From: Acidobacteriota bacterium
GTDB taxonomy: Bacteria > Acidobacteriota > Terriglobia > Acidiferrales > UBA7541
Direction of reading: 5' to 3'
Assembly: GCA_003224055.1 (NCBI GenBank)
Contig: QHYE01000020.1
Span: 1 to 64,000, forward strand
Length of the DNA: 64,000 nucleotides
How positions within the stretch are numbered: position 1 is the first letter of the stretch; every line of letters starts with the position of its first letter. The notes under the pieces are model-generated. The model worked only from the letters and a program-made list of their open reading frames with translations, had not been told where the DNA came from and made no database searches. The position numbers and the translations under genes were made by a program. This document shows positions 53,482 to 61,437 of the stretch, one piece after another.

Positions 53482-55548
53482 TCACTTTCCGAGGACTTCC
53501 CTGGCTGCTGTCACAACCTTGTCCGATTCGAAGCCGAATTTCTTCAGCAGGTCTTTCAGCGGAGCCGACGCGCCGAAGCTGCGCATGCCGATAATCTTAC
53601 CTTTCGTTCCCGTGTAGCGTTCCCACCCAAACACGGAAGCCATCTCCACTGCCACACGCGCTGTCACGCTCGTAGGAAAAACGCTCTCCTTGTAAGCCGC
53701 ATCCTGCCGTTCGAAGAGTTCCCACGAAGGCATGCTGACGACTCTCGCCTTGATTCCTGCAGCGCTTAGCTTTTCGAACGCCTCCACGCAAAGCGAAACT
53801 TCGCTCCCGCTTCCCATCAGGATCACTTCCGGCTTTCCGCCGGCAGCATCGGCAAGAACGTAGGCGCCCTTGGCAACGCCTGACGCCGCGCCATATTTCG
53901 TGCGATCGAACGTCGGCATCGCCTGCCGCGTCAGCACCAGTGTCGAAGGCCCATGCGTGTGCCGCAGGATGATCTTGTACGCTTCCACGACTTCATTTGC
54001 GTCGCCCGGCCGCAATACCAGCATGTTCGGCATCGCCCGAAACGCAGCCAGTTGCTCCACGGGCTGGTGCGTCGGCCCGTCCTCTCCCACGCCAATCGAG
54101 TCGTGCGTAAAAATATAAATCGCCGGAATTTCCATCAAAGCGCCCAGCCGCATGCTCGGCCGCATATAGTCGCTGAAATTGAAAAACGTCGCGCTGAATG
54201 CCCGCAGCTTGGAGAGCGTCATGCCGTTCACGATCGCCCCCATCGCGTGTTCCCGCACTCCAAAATGCACGTTGCGCCCGCGATACTGCAGCGGATAAAA
54301 CTCCCCCGCGCCCTCAAACGTCAAGTTCGTCTTGTTGGATTTGGCCAGGTCCGCCGATCCGCCCAGCAGCCACGGAATATTCTTCGCCAGCGCGTTTAAA
54401 GTTTTTCCCGAGGATTCGCGCGTGGCCATCCCCTTCGGATCGGCAGGGAAGCTCGGCAAATCCTTATCCCAGCCTTCCGGCAATTGTCCTGTTTGCATCC
54501 GGTTCAGTTGATCGGCTTCCTGCGGAAATTGCTTCTTGTACTCTTCATATTTCGCCTTCCACGCCGCGCGCGATTCGGCCCCGCGCTTCCCCACGCCGTT
54601 CTTAAACTGATCGTAAACGCCATCGGGCACGAAAAATTTCGCATCCTCCGGCCACCCGTAGAACTGCTTCACCAGCTTGACTTCTGCTTCGCCCAGCGGC
54701 TCGCCGTGCGCTTCGTAGGAATCCTGCTTGTGTGGTGATCCATATCCAATGTGGCTGTCCACCACGATGAGCGTCGGCCGGTCCTTCGTTTTCAGGAATA
54801 CATCGTACGCCCGCCCAAGCATGGTCAAGTCATTGGCGTCCGCAACGCGCGTCACGTTCCACCCGTAGCCTGTGAATCGCGTCATCACGTCTTCGCTGAA
54901 GGACCATTCGGCCGGCCCGTCCAGCGTCACCCGGTTGTTGTCGTAAATCCAGCAAAGATTCGAAAGCTTCAGATGTCCCGCCAGGGAAGCCGCTTCCGAA
55001 GCCACCCCCTCCATCAGATCGCCATCTCCGCAAACCGCATAAACATTGAAATCAAAAATTTCAAAACCGGCGCGATTGAAATTTTCTCCCAGCCACTTGC
55101 TCGCGATCGCCATCCCTACGCTGTTTCCCGCGCCTTGTCCCAGCGGGCCTGTGGTGGTTTCCACTCCGGTGGTCAAGTGCGACTCGGGGTGTCCCGGAGT
55201 TCTGCTGCCAATCTGCCGAAACCGCTTGATCTCCTCCATGGGCACGGCGAGTTCGTTCGAAATCTCGCCCTTCGCATTCACCGCGCGAACTCCCGTTAGG
55301 TGCAGCGTTGCATAGAGCAGCATCGAAGCGTGCCCGGCGGAAAGAACGAAGCGGTCGCGGTTCGGCCAGGTCGGATCAAGAGGGTCATATCTCAAATAGC
55401 GTTGCCACAGCGCATAAACCACCGGCGCCAGCCCCATCGGCGCGCCCGGATGTCCTGAATTGGCCTGCTGAACCGCATCGATCGCCAGTGTCCGGATGGT
55501 GTTGATGCTCAGTTGATCGAGGTCCAGTTGTGTTTTCGGCTGGCTCAC
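53482..55548 (-). CDS. tkt: Transketolase
   Basis: A 688-residue thiamine-diphosphate enzyme starting at GTG with AGGAGCGA upstream. Conserved blocks are [20 protein letters not shown], the TPP/Mg motif [38 protein letters not shown] and the C-terminal [15 protein letters not shown]. It is the first gene of the eight-gene operon, after a 319-base REP-bearing gap with tRNA-Leu beyond. Confidence 0.96.
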   Translation of the reverse strand: MSQPKTQLDLDQLSINTIRTLAIDAVQQANSGHPGAPMGLAPVVYALWQRYLRYDPLDPTWPNRDRFVLSAGHASMLLYATLHLTGVRAVNAKGEISNELAVPMEEIKRFRQIGSRTPGHPESHLTTGVETTTGPLGQGAGNSVGMAIASKWLGENFNRAGFEIFDFNVYAVCGDGDLMEGVASEAASLAGHLKLSNLCWIYDNNRVTLDGPAEWSFSEDVMTRFTGYGWNVTRVADANDLTMLGRAYDVFLKTKDRPTLIVVDSHIGYGSPHKQDSYEAHGEPLGEAEVKLVKQFYGWPEDAKFFVPDGVYDQFKNGVGKRGAESRAAWKAKYEEYKKQFPQEADQLNRMQTGQLPEGWDKDLPSFPADPKGMATRESSGKTLNALAKNIPWLLGGSADLAKSNKTNLTFEGAGEFYPLQYRGRNVHFGVREHAMGAIVNGMTLSKLRAFSATFFNFSDYMRPSMRLGALMEIPAIYIFTHDSIGVGEDGPTHQPVEQLAAFRAMPNMLVLRPGDANEVVEAYKIILRHTHGPSTLVLTRQAMPTFDRTKYGAASGVAKGAYVLADAAGGKPEVILMGSGSEVSLCVEAFEKLSAAGIKARVVSMPSWELFERQDAAYKESVFPTSVTARVAVEMASVFGWERYTGTKGKIIGMRSFGASAPLKDLLKKFGFESDKVVTAAREVLGK

Positions 55549-55867
55549 ATTCGCTCCTGTAGCGGGCAGAAGGGCACCCGCTGCTTTCGGACAGATTTTA
55601 GATGCGCCACGCTACCAATCGGGTGAAGGGATTTTACGCCAAAACCAAAAAACCCGCTCGTCTGAACATATTTGTAGGTCTCGCCTGGCGTCTACCCCGA
55701 CTCTTGTCGGGGAGGCGGGCCGCTCTTCGTGCCCGCCTTACCGTCAGGGCACGGCTTCAGCCGTGCCGAATAGAAGCCAAAAATTAAGGGCTTTAGCCCC
55801 TGAGGCGCCGATCTGTGATTTAAATTGAGCGCTTCCCCCGCCCATGCTACTTTTTCTTATCTGCCCT
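55549..55867. other. Intergenic region upstream of tkt with REP-like palindromes
   Basis: No gene is supported. The region must carry the promoter of the leftward carbon operon. Its right half holds two palindromes (55748-55799), described separately. Confidence 0.5.
55748..55799 (+). repeat. Pair of REP-like palindromes
   Basis: GGCACGGCT-TC-AGCCGTGCC (55748-55767) is a perfect 9-bp hairpin. Twenty bases on, GGGCT-TT-AGCCC (55788-55799) forms a second one, in the context AAATTAAGGGCTTTAGCCCC. Paired short palindromes of this size between genes are characteristic of REP/BIME elements mobilised by RAYT transposases. Confidence 0.7.
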
Positions 55868-55955
55868 GCCCGGGTGGCGGAATGGCAGACGCTGAGGACT
55901 TAAAATCCTCCGGGGATTTTTCCTCATGTGGGTTCGACTCCCACCCCGGGCACCA
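55868..55955 (+). tRNA. tRNA-Leu (anticodon TAA)
   Basis: The 88-nt sequence has acceptor GCCCGGG paired with CCCGGGC, an anticodon stem GAGGA/TCCTC with loop CTTAAAA (anticodon TAA), the long variable arm expected of class II tRNA-Leu, T-arm GTGGG-TTCGACT-CCCAC, discriminator A and encoded CCA. A degenerate copy of its 3' two-thirds lies at 56995-57053. Confidence 0.95.
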
Positions 55956-56124
55956 TTCTGTTCAACTACTTAATTGATTGTTTGCGAGACCGGCGGGATC
56001 GTTTCCATCTGGGGCGGTCACTAGAGTGGCTACCTCGTTGGACGAGCCGGTCGACCGTTCCGGTATTTGAATCGTGCAACTACGTCGAGCGGGAAGAGCA
56101 GCCGGTCTGACGGCTAGTAACGTT

Positions 56125-56930
56125 TTATGGCAAAGAATCGTAGAGGGCCATCACAGCCTCTGCCTTCCAGCCCCCTCCCAGCTCTGCAGCCTGGATTTGC
56201 TCAGAATAAACCCCGAGGAATTTTTTGATAGAGCCGCCAATGGCGGTGTGCAACGACCCATCGGAGCTGCGAAAGGCGCCAGAGCGTACAGCATAAACAG
56301 GGGACCCGGACATGCCGGGCCTAGAGGTAGTGTCAACGAGAAAGATCGGTTTTCCTCCAATGTTGATATCGAGATCGCTGGCCACAGTGCCAGTCTTCCA
56401 AACTGGAAGCCCGCCCTGCTGGGCTAAACCGTAGGGGAACCCAACGATGCTCACGGGGTCCGCCGGTCCGACTACGACGTCAGCCTTGCTGAGATCCACG
56501 TCCAAGGGATAGAACTTCACGTCCTCCATGTGTTTCAGGGGCAGCGCCACAAGATCCGCCGCGGCCCTAATGTCGGATGTTCTAACCAACGCTTATTATT
56601 GTGCTCGTCAACCAAGTCTTCCGTGACTCAGACCCACTCACCGAGGTGGTTGAGTCTGTTGTGGAGAATCCCAAGTTTATTTGCGCAAATCCAGCCACCA
56701 ACGTTCGTGGAATTCTTGTCTTGCGCGCAGGCCAGCACGACGTGGCGGTTCGTCACAAGATAACGCTTGTTGTTTTTCTCCATCACAAAGCCAGTGGCAC
56801 CACCAATTTCCACGTCATTGTGAAAGATTTTGAGCTGCAGCGACGTAACCGAAGACGGGTCTATTGTGATTTGCTTCTGATCTGGAACCTGCTGGGGAGG
56901 AGGAGATTGATGAACGCACCCCCGTGCGAC
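56125..56930 (-). pseudogene. Trypsin-like serine protease, decayed
   Basis: The fragments together hold the complete catalytic triad context: His in KRYLVTNRHVVLACAQD, Asp in DLVALPLKH and Ser in SRPGMSGSPVYAV. They are not in one frame. A TGA follows LNHLGEWV in the first part, and a frameshift lies near 56565 where LEHPTLGP should run into DLVALPL. The gene sits between tRNA-Leu and its degenerate copy, as cargo of a tRNA-targeted insertion would. The original start is uncertain; an upstream extension overlaps the tRNA-like copy. Confidence 0.7.
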
Positions 56931-56994
56931 GACCTGCAATGAATCCAACAACTTGCGGCCCTCGGTGCAACGATCTGTAACCCCGGTGCACCCG

Positions 56995-57053
56995 TCGAGG
57001 AGACTTAAAATCCTCCTGGCATTTTTCCTTATCTGGGTACGACTCCCACCCCT
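56995..57053 (+). repeat. Degenerate copy of tRNA-Leu 3' part (probable attachment-site duplication)
   Basis: The block GACTTAAAATCCTCCTGGCA, then TTTTTCCTTATCTGGGTACG and ACTCCCACCCC aligns with tRNA-Leu 55904-55950 with only a few substitutions and one small insertion, then diverges before the acceptor 3' strand. It lacks an acceptor 5' end and cannot be a functional tRNA. Confidence 0.75.
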
Positions 57054-57119
57054 TCTAATGATTGAGGCGACCACCACCTATACCAACTCAATGCAAACAA
57101 GGCACTTACAAGTAATCAT

Positions 57120-57147
57120 TTGACAAACAGTACGTATATGCTATAAT
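57120..57147 (+). promoter_or_regulatory. Consensus sigma-70 promoter with extended -10
   Basis: TTGACA (57120-57125) and TATAAT (57142-57147) are separated by 16 bases, with TG one base before the -10 hexamer (TGCTATAAT). Both hexamers are perfect. Transcription would begin near 57154 and run rightward into a 680-base stretch with no clear gene before the transhydrogenase. Confidence 0.7.
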
Positions 57148-57272
57148 CCCTGAAGTTGAAATGGGCACGGTTCCTTCGTGCCACCCTTCCAATGCGCGCC
57201 CGCCCGGTAGTTCTTCTAACTCCTCCAAGATCTCCCATCCCAGGCCGTTACCTTCTCACCAACACTTCATCC

Positions 57273-57392
57273 CCGTAGGCCCTTTAGCGGCAACACTTAT
57301 GGATTCCCCCGCAAGTGTTGCAAACAAAAGACTTACGGCAAGGCTAAATCCTTTAGCTGCAACACTTACAAAAAACAGGGGGGGTGGGGGGT
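57273..57392 (-). repeat. G-run / AAGTGTTG intergenic repeat element, copy 2
   Basis: Three related units alternate in orientation: leftward near 57273-57299 (TAAGTGTTGCCGCTAAAGGG), rightward 57311-57338 (GCAAGTGTTGCAAACAAAAG, then ACTTACGG) and leftward near 57343-57368 (GTAAGTGTTGCAGCTAAAGG). A G7-T-G6 run (57378-57391) follows. Read leftward, the C-run, TGTTTT and AAGTGTTG order matches the element at 25055-25166. Confidence 0.55.
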
Positions 57393-57400
57393 CCCGTCTT

Positions 57401-57421
57401 GCGCATCCGACAAGGATGCGC
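57401..57421 (+). repeat. Perfect 8-bp hairpin
   Basis: GCGCATCC-gacaa-GGATGCGC is a perfect inverted repeat with a 5-nt loop. A further purine-rich hairpin-like unit (GAGTCCGCCAACGGCGGA) follows within 20 bases. No T-tract is present. Confidence 0.6.
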
Positions 57422-57837
57422 ATCCTGAGTCCGCCAACGGCGGAGGAGGCGAAGGATTCTTCTCCGGCCTCACTCTTTTGTACTCCAGTGCACCGAGAGC
57501 GTTCCACAATTCCTTGGCAACCAAGCGGTTCCCTACTCTTTCTCAAAATCGCCGGGGTGTCACCTTACAATTTCCATTCTGGGAATTGTTCGCAGGACAC
57601 AACGCCGAAAGGCCACTTTTTTCGTCCTTTCCTTTCAGCAGCTTACACACTCTTCCAAGCTCCGTATCCTGTAAGCCCTGTATTTGCCACTGTTACGAAA
57701 ACTGCCGGGTGTATACCAACAATTCCCATTCTGGCGCTCTTCCAACTCTCCGGATCACTGATCACTTTTCAATCCAGCACACTCCAACGAGAAACTTCCG
57801 CACCCTCATATCCTCTTCTCCTACAATCCTCGGGGAT

Positions 57838-59292
57838 ATGGATAACTGGCCCGGTCCTGGGGATTCTGCGGAGGAATTCGTGACTTCGAGCGAGACGTTC
57901 GACCTCATCGTGATTGGCTGCGGGCCTGCCGGTGAGAAGGGCGGCGCACAGGCCGCGTACTTCGGCAAGCGCGTCGCCGTCATCGAGCGCGCCGAGCACA
58001 TGGGCGGTAGCTGCATCAACACCGGCACCGTCCCCAGCAAGACCCTGCGCGAATCCGCCCTCTATTTTTCCGGACTCAAGCAGCGCGGCCTCTATGGCAT
58101 CGACTATTCTCTGAAGGAAAATCTCACCGTCCACGATTTCATGCACCACGAGCGCGAAGTGGTGGACATGGAACGCCAGCGCATCCTGAAGAATCTCGTG
58201 CTCCACAAAATCGAACTCATCCGCGGCCAGGCTTCCTTCGAAGACGCACACACCGTCATCGTCGCCAGTCTAATCGGCACGCGCCGGCTAAAAGGCGAAG
58301 TCCTCCTCATCTCCACTGGCTCCAAGCCCCATCGCCCCTCGGAGATCGCCTTCGACGACATTCACACGTTCGACTCGGACACTTTCTTGCAGATGGACCG
58401 CATCCCCAAAAGCCTCGCGGTCATTGGCGGCGGTGTCATCGGCTGCGAATACGCTTCCATCTTCAAGGCGCTTGGAGTTGACGTAACTCTCGTGGACGGC
58501 CGCGACCGTCTGCTTCCATTTCTTGACAACGAGATTTCTGATCGTCTGCGCGATCGCCTTGCAGACATTGGCATGCATTTCTTGTTTAACGAGCGACCCG
58601 TCAAAACCGAAAACTCCGCAAACGGAGTGCGCCTCACGATGAAGAGCGGCAAAGTCCTCGAAACGGACGCCGCGCTCTTCGCCGCCGGGCGGCGCGCCGC
58701 CGTCGATGGCCTTGCTCTCGAAAAAGCGGGCCTCTTCATTAACGATCGCGGCTACATCCCCGTGGACGAACACTACCGCACCACGGTTCCGCATATTTAC
58801 GCCGCGGGCGACGTGATTGGTTTCCCTGCGCTCGCTTCCACTTCTATGGAGCAGGGACGTGTCGCCGTCTGCCACGCCTTTCACCTGAAGTACAAAGAGC
58901 GCGTCGCGTCGCTTTTGCCCATGGGCATCTACACCATTCCGGAAATCTCCGCCGCCGGAGAAACCGAAGAGTCCTGCAAAGAAAAGAAACTCGACTACGT
59001 TGTCGGCCGCGCTCTTTACGAGAACAACGCGCGTGGCCACATCACTGGCGACACCGCGGGCATGCTGAAACTCATTTTTTCTCGCGCCGACCGCAAACTT
59101 CTCGGCGTCAGCATCATTGGCGAAAACGCCACCGAACTCATCCACATCGGCATGATGGTCCTCGATAACGGCCTCACCATCGACGAATTCATCGAACAGG
59201 TCTTCAACTACCCCACGCTCAGCGAAACCTATAAGTACGCCGCCTACGACGGCCTCGGCAATCTCGCCGGCCACAAACTCCGCGAAGGCTGA
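57838..59292 (+). CDS. sthA: Si-specific NAD(P)+ transhydrogenase-like flavoprotein (SthA family)
   Basis: A 484-residue pyridine-nucleotide oxidoreductase. FAD binding is seen in LIVIGCGPAGEKGGAQAAYF and YAAGDVIGFPALASTS, and NAD(P) binding in AVIGGGVIGCEYASIF. The active-site region reads GSCINTGTVPSKTLRESA, where dihydrolipoamide dehydrogenases have CxxxxC; only one Cys remains, as expected in soluble transhydrogenases. The ATG at 57838 is used because the long upstream extension is not protein-like. It would balance NADPH and NADH, which fits the neighbouring pentose phosphate genes. Confidence 0.88.
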   Translation: MDNWPGPGDSAEEFVTSSETFDLIVIGCGPAGEKGGAQAAYFGKRVAVIERAEHMGGSCINTGTVPSKTLRESALYFSGLKQRGLYGIDYSLKENLTVHDFMHHEREVVDMERQRILKNLVLHKIELIRGQASFEDAHTVIVASLIGTRRLKGEVLLISTGSKPHRPSEIAFDDIHTFDSDTFLQMDRIPKSLAVIGGGVIGCEYASIFKALGVDVTLVDGRDRLLPFLDNEISDRLRDRLADIGMHFLFNERPVKTENSANGVRLTMKSGKVLETDAALFAAGRRAAVDGLALEKAGLFINDRGYIPVDEHYRTTVPHIYAAGDVIGFPALASTSMEQGRVAVCHAFHLKYKERVASLLPMGIYTIPEISAAGETEESCKEKKLDYVVGRALYENNARGHITGDTAGMLKLIFSRADRKLLGVSIIGENATELIHIGMMVLDNGLTIDEFIEQVFNYPTLSETYKYAAYDGLGNLAGHKLREG

Positions 59293-59296
59293 CTCC

Positions 59297-60124
59297 ATGC
59301 GCCTAACAGCACTCTTTTTCTTCGGTCTTTTGTTCGCGGTTCCCGCTCCGCGCCCGCGAACTTCCGCACCGCGGGCCTATCTCGGCTTCGACCGCAACAT
59401 CTACCCCGGCGATACCGCGCTGCCGATTCTGCGTAAATCCTTTTCTTTCACCGGCTACTGGCTCAGCCCTCCTCCCGGTGGAAAATCCAATTCCTGGTCT
59501 GGCAAACGTGAACTTCTTCGCTCCCGTGGTTTTGGCTTTGCATTGCTCTTTGCAGGACCTACTTCCGGCGAGTTGCGTGATGCTCCGTATACCCTAAAGC
59601 GAGTCGCTGAAGACACGCAGGCCGCGGCGGCTGCAGCACACGGCGAAGGTTTTCCTCGCGGTTCCATCATCTTTCTGGACATAGAGGAGGGTGGCCGTCT
59701 TCCCAGCACCTACTTCACCTACCTAAAACTCTGGGCCTCCGAGCTCTCTCGCCTCGGCTTGCGTGCCGGCATCTATTGTTCCTCCATCCCGATTGATGAA
59801 GGCGAAGGCCTGACGCTCATCACCTCTGACTTCATTCGTGAGAAAGTCGGTCCAACGGAACTCGTCTACTGGGTTTACAACGATGCTTGCGCTCCATCGC
59901 CCGGATGCGTTGCTCCGCAAAATCCTCCGCACCCATCGAGAAGTGGCATCCCTTACGCGCAGATCTGGCAATTCGTTCGCTCCCCGCGGGATAAGGAAAC
60001 CGCCGTTCACTGTACCGGTTACTCAAAAAACGGACACTGCTACGCTCCTGGCGACACCGCCCACTCCTGGTTCCTGGATATGAACACCGCAACTTCTCCC
60101 GATCCCTCCGGCGGTGCGAAATGA
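59297..60124 (+). CDS. Secreted DUF1906 glycoside-hydrolase-like protein
   Basis: A 275-residue protein starting 4 bases after the transhydrogenase. Residues 1-20 are a signal peptide (RLTALFFFGLLFAVPA). The barrel resembles DUF1906 (Rv2525c-like): YLGFDRNIYPGDTALPILRK at the N-terminal strand, FPRGSIIFLDIEEGGRLPS with two acidic residues at the end of a barrel strand, and the final AHSWFLDMN. A peptidoglycan or glycan hydrolase activity is inferred only from the fold. Four Cys residues may form disulfides. Confidence 0.8.
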   Translation: MRLTALFFFGLLFAVPAPRPRTSAPRAYLGFDRNIYPGDTALPILRKSFSFTGYWLSPPPGGKSNSWSGKRELLRSRGFGFALLFAGPTSGELRDAPYTLKRVAEDTQAAAAAAHGEGFPRGSIIFLDIEEGGRLPSTYFTYLKLWASELSRLGLRAGIYCSSIPIDEGEGLTLITSDFIREKVGPTELVYWVYNDACAPSPGCVAPQNPPHPSRSGIPYAQIWQFVRSPRDKETAVHCTGYSKNGHCYAPGDTAHSWFLDMNTATSPDPSGGAK

Positions 60125-60142
60125 CGGGTTTTCAAAAAACAA

Positions 60143-60170
60143 AAAGAGGCGGACTTGCGTCCGCCTCTTT
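60143..60170 (+). terminator. Bidirectional terminator hairpin
   Basis: AAAGAGGCGGAC (60143-60154) and GTCCGCCTCTTT (60159-60170) form a perfect 12-bp stem with loop TTGC, flanked by A-rich sequence on the left and T on the right. It separates the convergent DUF1906 and SDR genes. Confidence 0.85.
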
Positions 60171-60192
60171 GCCTGCACTCCGGAGCCTGCGT

Positions 60193-60945
60193 TTAGATTT
60201 GCGCCAGCCCGCCGTCCACGGTCACTTCGGAGCCGGTCATAAACGAAGCATCCGCCGATGCCAGGAACGCAACCGCGCCGGCGATCTCCGACGGCTGGCC
60301 GATTCGCTTCATCGGCACTTTGGCTACGACGTCCCGGACGAATTGGTCGATCTGTTCCTTCGGCAATCCAGTGCGCGCAAACCCCTCCGGTGTCTCAATC
60401 GGGCCCGGACTCACAGCATTTACGCGAATTCCGCGTTCAGCCAATTCCGCCGCCAGCGACCGCGTGAACGAACGCAGAGCCGACTTTGTCGCAGCGTACA
60501 CGGAGCCATTCACCATGCCGAGTTCGCTCGCCACCGACGTGTTGATGATGATCGAAGCGCCGTCATTCAGCAGCGGCAGCGCTTTCTGGATCGTGAAATA
60601 CACGCCTTTCGCATTGATGTCGAAAAGTTCGTCGTACAAGCCCTCCGTCGTCGCCGTCATCGGCGCGAACTTGTAAATTCCCGCGTTCGCGAACAACACG
60701 TCGATTTTTCCGAGTTTCTGCAGGACCGTGGCGTAGAGCTTGTCCAGCTCCTCGGCCTTCGAGACGTCCGCTCGCACGGCAACCACGTCCTTGCCGATCT
60801 GCTTTACCGCCTCGTCCAGCGTTTTCTGATTCCGGCCGGAAATCACCACGCGTGCGCCTTCCTCGTAAAATCGCTTCGCCGTTGCCAGTCCGATGCCGCT
60901 GTTTCCCCCGGTTATAACTGCTACTTTCCCTTCGAGTCTCTTCAT
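60193..60945 (-). CDS. Short-chain dehydrogenase/reductase (glucose-dehydrogenase-like)
   Basis: A 250-residue classical SDR with GGGAGG before the ATG. The coenzyme motif is VITGGNSGIGLATAKRFYEE, the catalytic Tyr-Lys pair is in VYAATKSALRSFTR, and the active-site Ser precedes it in IINTSVASE. The C-terminal PIETPEGFARTGLPKEQIDQ and SDASFMTGSEVTVDGGLA fit the 3-oxoacyl/glucose-dehydrogenase type. It is divergent from an ArsR-like regulator 188 bases away, which probably represses it. Confidence 0.92.
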   Translation of the reverse strand: MKRLEGKVAVITGGNSGIGLATAKRFYEEGARVVISGRNQKTLDEAVKQIGKDVVAVRADVSKAEELDKLYATVLQKLGKIDVLFANAGIYKFAPMTATTEGLYDELFDINAKGVYFTIQKALPLLNDGASIIINTSVASELGMVNGSVYAATKSALRSFTRSLAAELAERGIRVNAVSPGPIETPEGFARTGLPKEQIDQFVRDVVAKVPMKRIGQPSEIAGAVAFLASADASFMTGSEVTVDGGLAQI

Positions 60946-61026
60946 GACAGCCTCCCAATCGAATTCTCAAAATCCAGAGCCTCAAGGCCTTGCCGTTTCG
61001 CCGCTCTCTTGAGGTTTCGATACTTA

Positions 61027-61074
61027 GATGAGCGTCTAACTATTCGGTTGCACGTTATTTCGATGAGTGTCAAA
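61027..61074 (+). promoter_or_regulatory. Direct repeat in the SDR/ArsR divergent region (putative operator)
   Basis: GATGAGCGTCTAA (61027-61039) and GATGAGTGTCAAA (61062-61074) share 10 of 13 bases and lie 35 bases apart, between the divergent SDR and ArsR-type genes. Their position fits an operator that controls both. Confidence 0.4.
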
Positions 61075-61133
61075 ATGACTTAAAAGTAGCACTGTCAAGC
61101 GGATCCTGGATCAGCTAAAGTGAATACTCGCCT

Positions 61134-61430
61134 ATGGATAGAGCCCAAATCGAAAAGATATCGAAGGCCCTGGCCGACGCGACCCGGTTGAGAATCTTCG
61201 AGGCCATTTCAGGAACGCGCCACATGAATTGCGGGGACATCGTCTCGCTGCGCGGGGTCACTCCGGCGACGGTCTCTCACCACCTGAGAATCCTGAGCGA
61301 AGCTGGATTGATCACCTGCCGCCGCGAAGGGCAGTTCGTTTACAGCGAAGCTGTGCCTGAAACCATCAAAGCCTACACGCGGGCTCTGACGAAAATCACG
61401 AACCGAAGAAGACTCCGGCACGACGCGTGA
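61134..61430 (+). CDS. ArsR-family winged-helix regulator
   Basis: A 98-residue protein made of one winged helix: EKISKALADATRLRIFEAIS (helices 1-2), the recognition part MNCGDIVSLRGVTPATVSHH then LRILSEAGLITCRREGQFVY (helix and wing). Cys near the start of the recognition region (MNCGD) and another in TCRRE could sense metals or oxidants, but the classical ArsR CVC motif is absent. It is divergent from the SDR gene and probably regulates it and itself. Confidence 0.88.
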   Translation: MDRAQIEKISKALADATRLRIFEAISGTRHMNCGDIVSLRGVTPATVSHHLRILSEAGLITCRREGQFVYSEAVPETIKAYTRALTKITNRRRLRHDA

Positions 61431-61437
61431 AAAGAAA

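Larger units (their letters stand above)
57148..57837. other. Long leader or intergenic region with repeats
   Basis: About 690 bases without a supported gene. It contains alternating AAGTGTTG units and a G-run (57273-57392), a perfect 8-bp hairpin (57401-57421) and pyrimidine-rich sequence up to the transhydrogenase start. It may be a long 5' leader, an unrecognised RNA, or simply repeat-filled spacer. Confidence 0.45.

Noticed and set aside
56590-56640. Second recoded TGA (in the protease remnant)
   Set aside because: That TGA is not at a redox Cys position and a separate frameshift follows 60 bases later, so it is a nonsense lesion, not a selenocysteine codon.
57161-57883. Rightward open frame of 240 codons before the transhydrogenase
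   Set aside because: Its Ser/Pro/Leu-rich sequence has no domain, crosses repeats and a G-run, and runs into sthA out of frame; I treat the region as non-coding leader.
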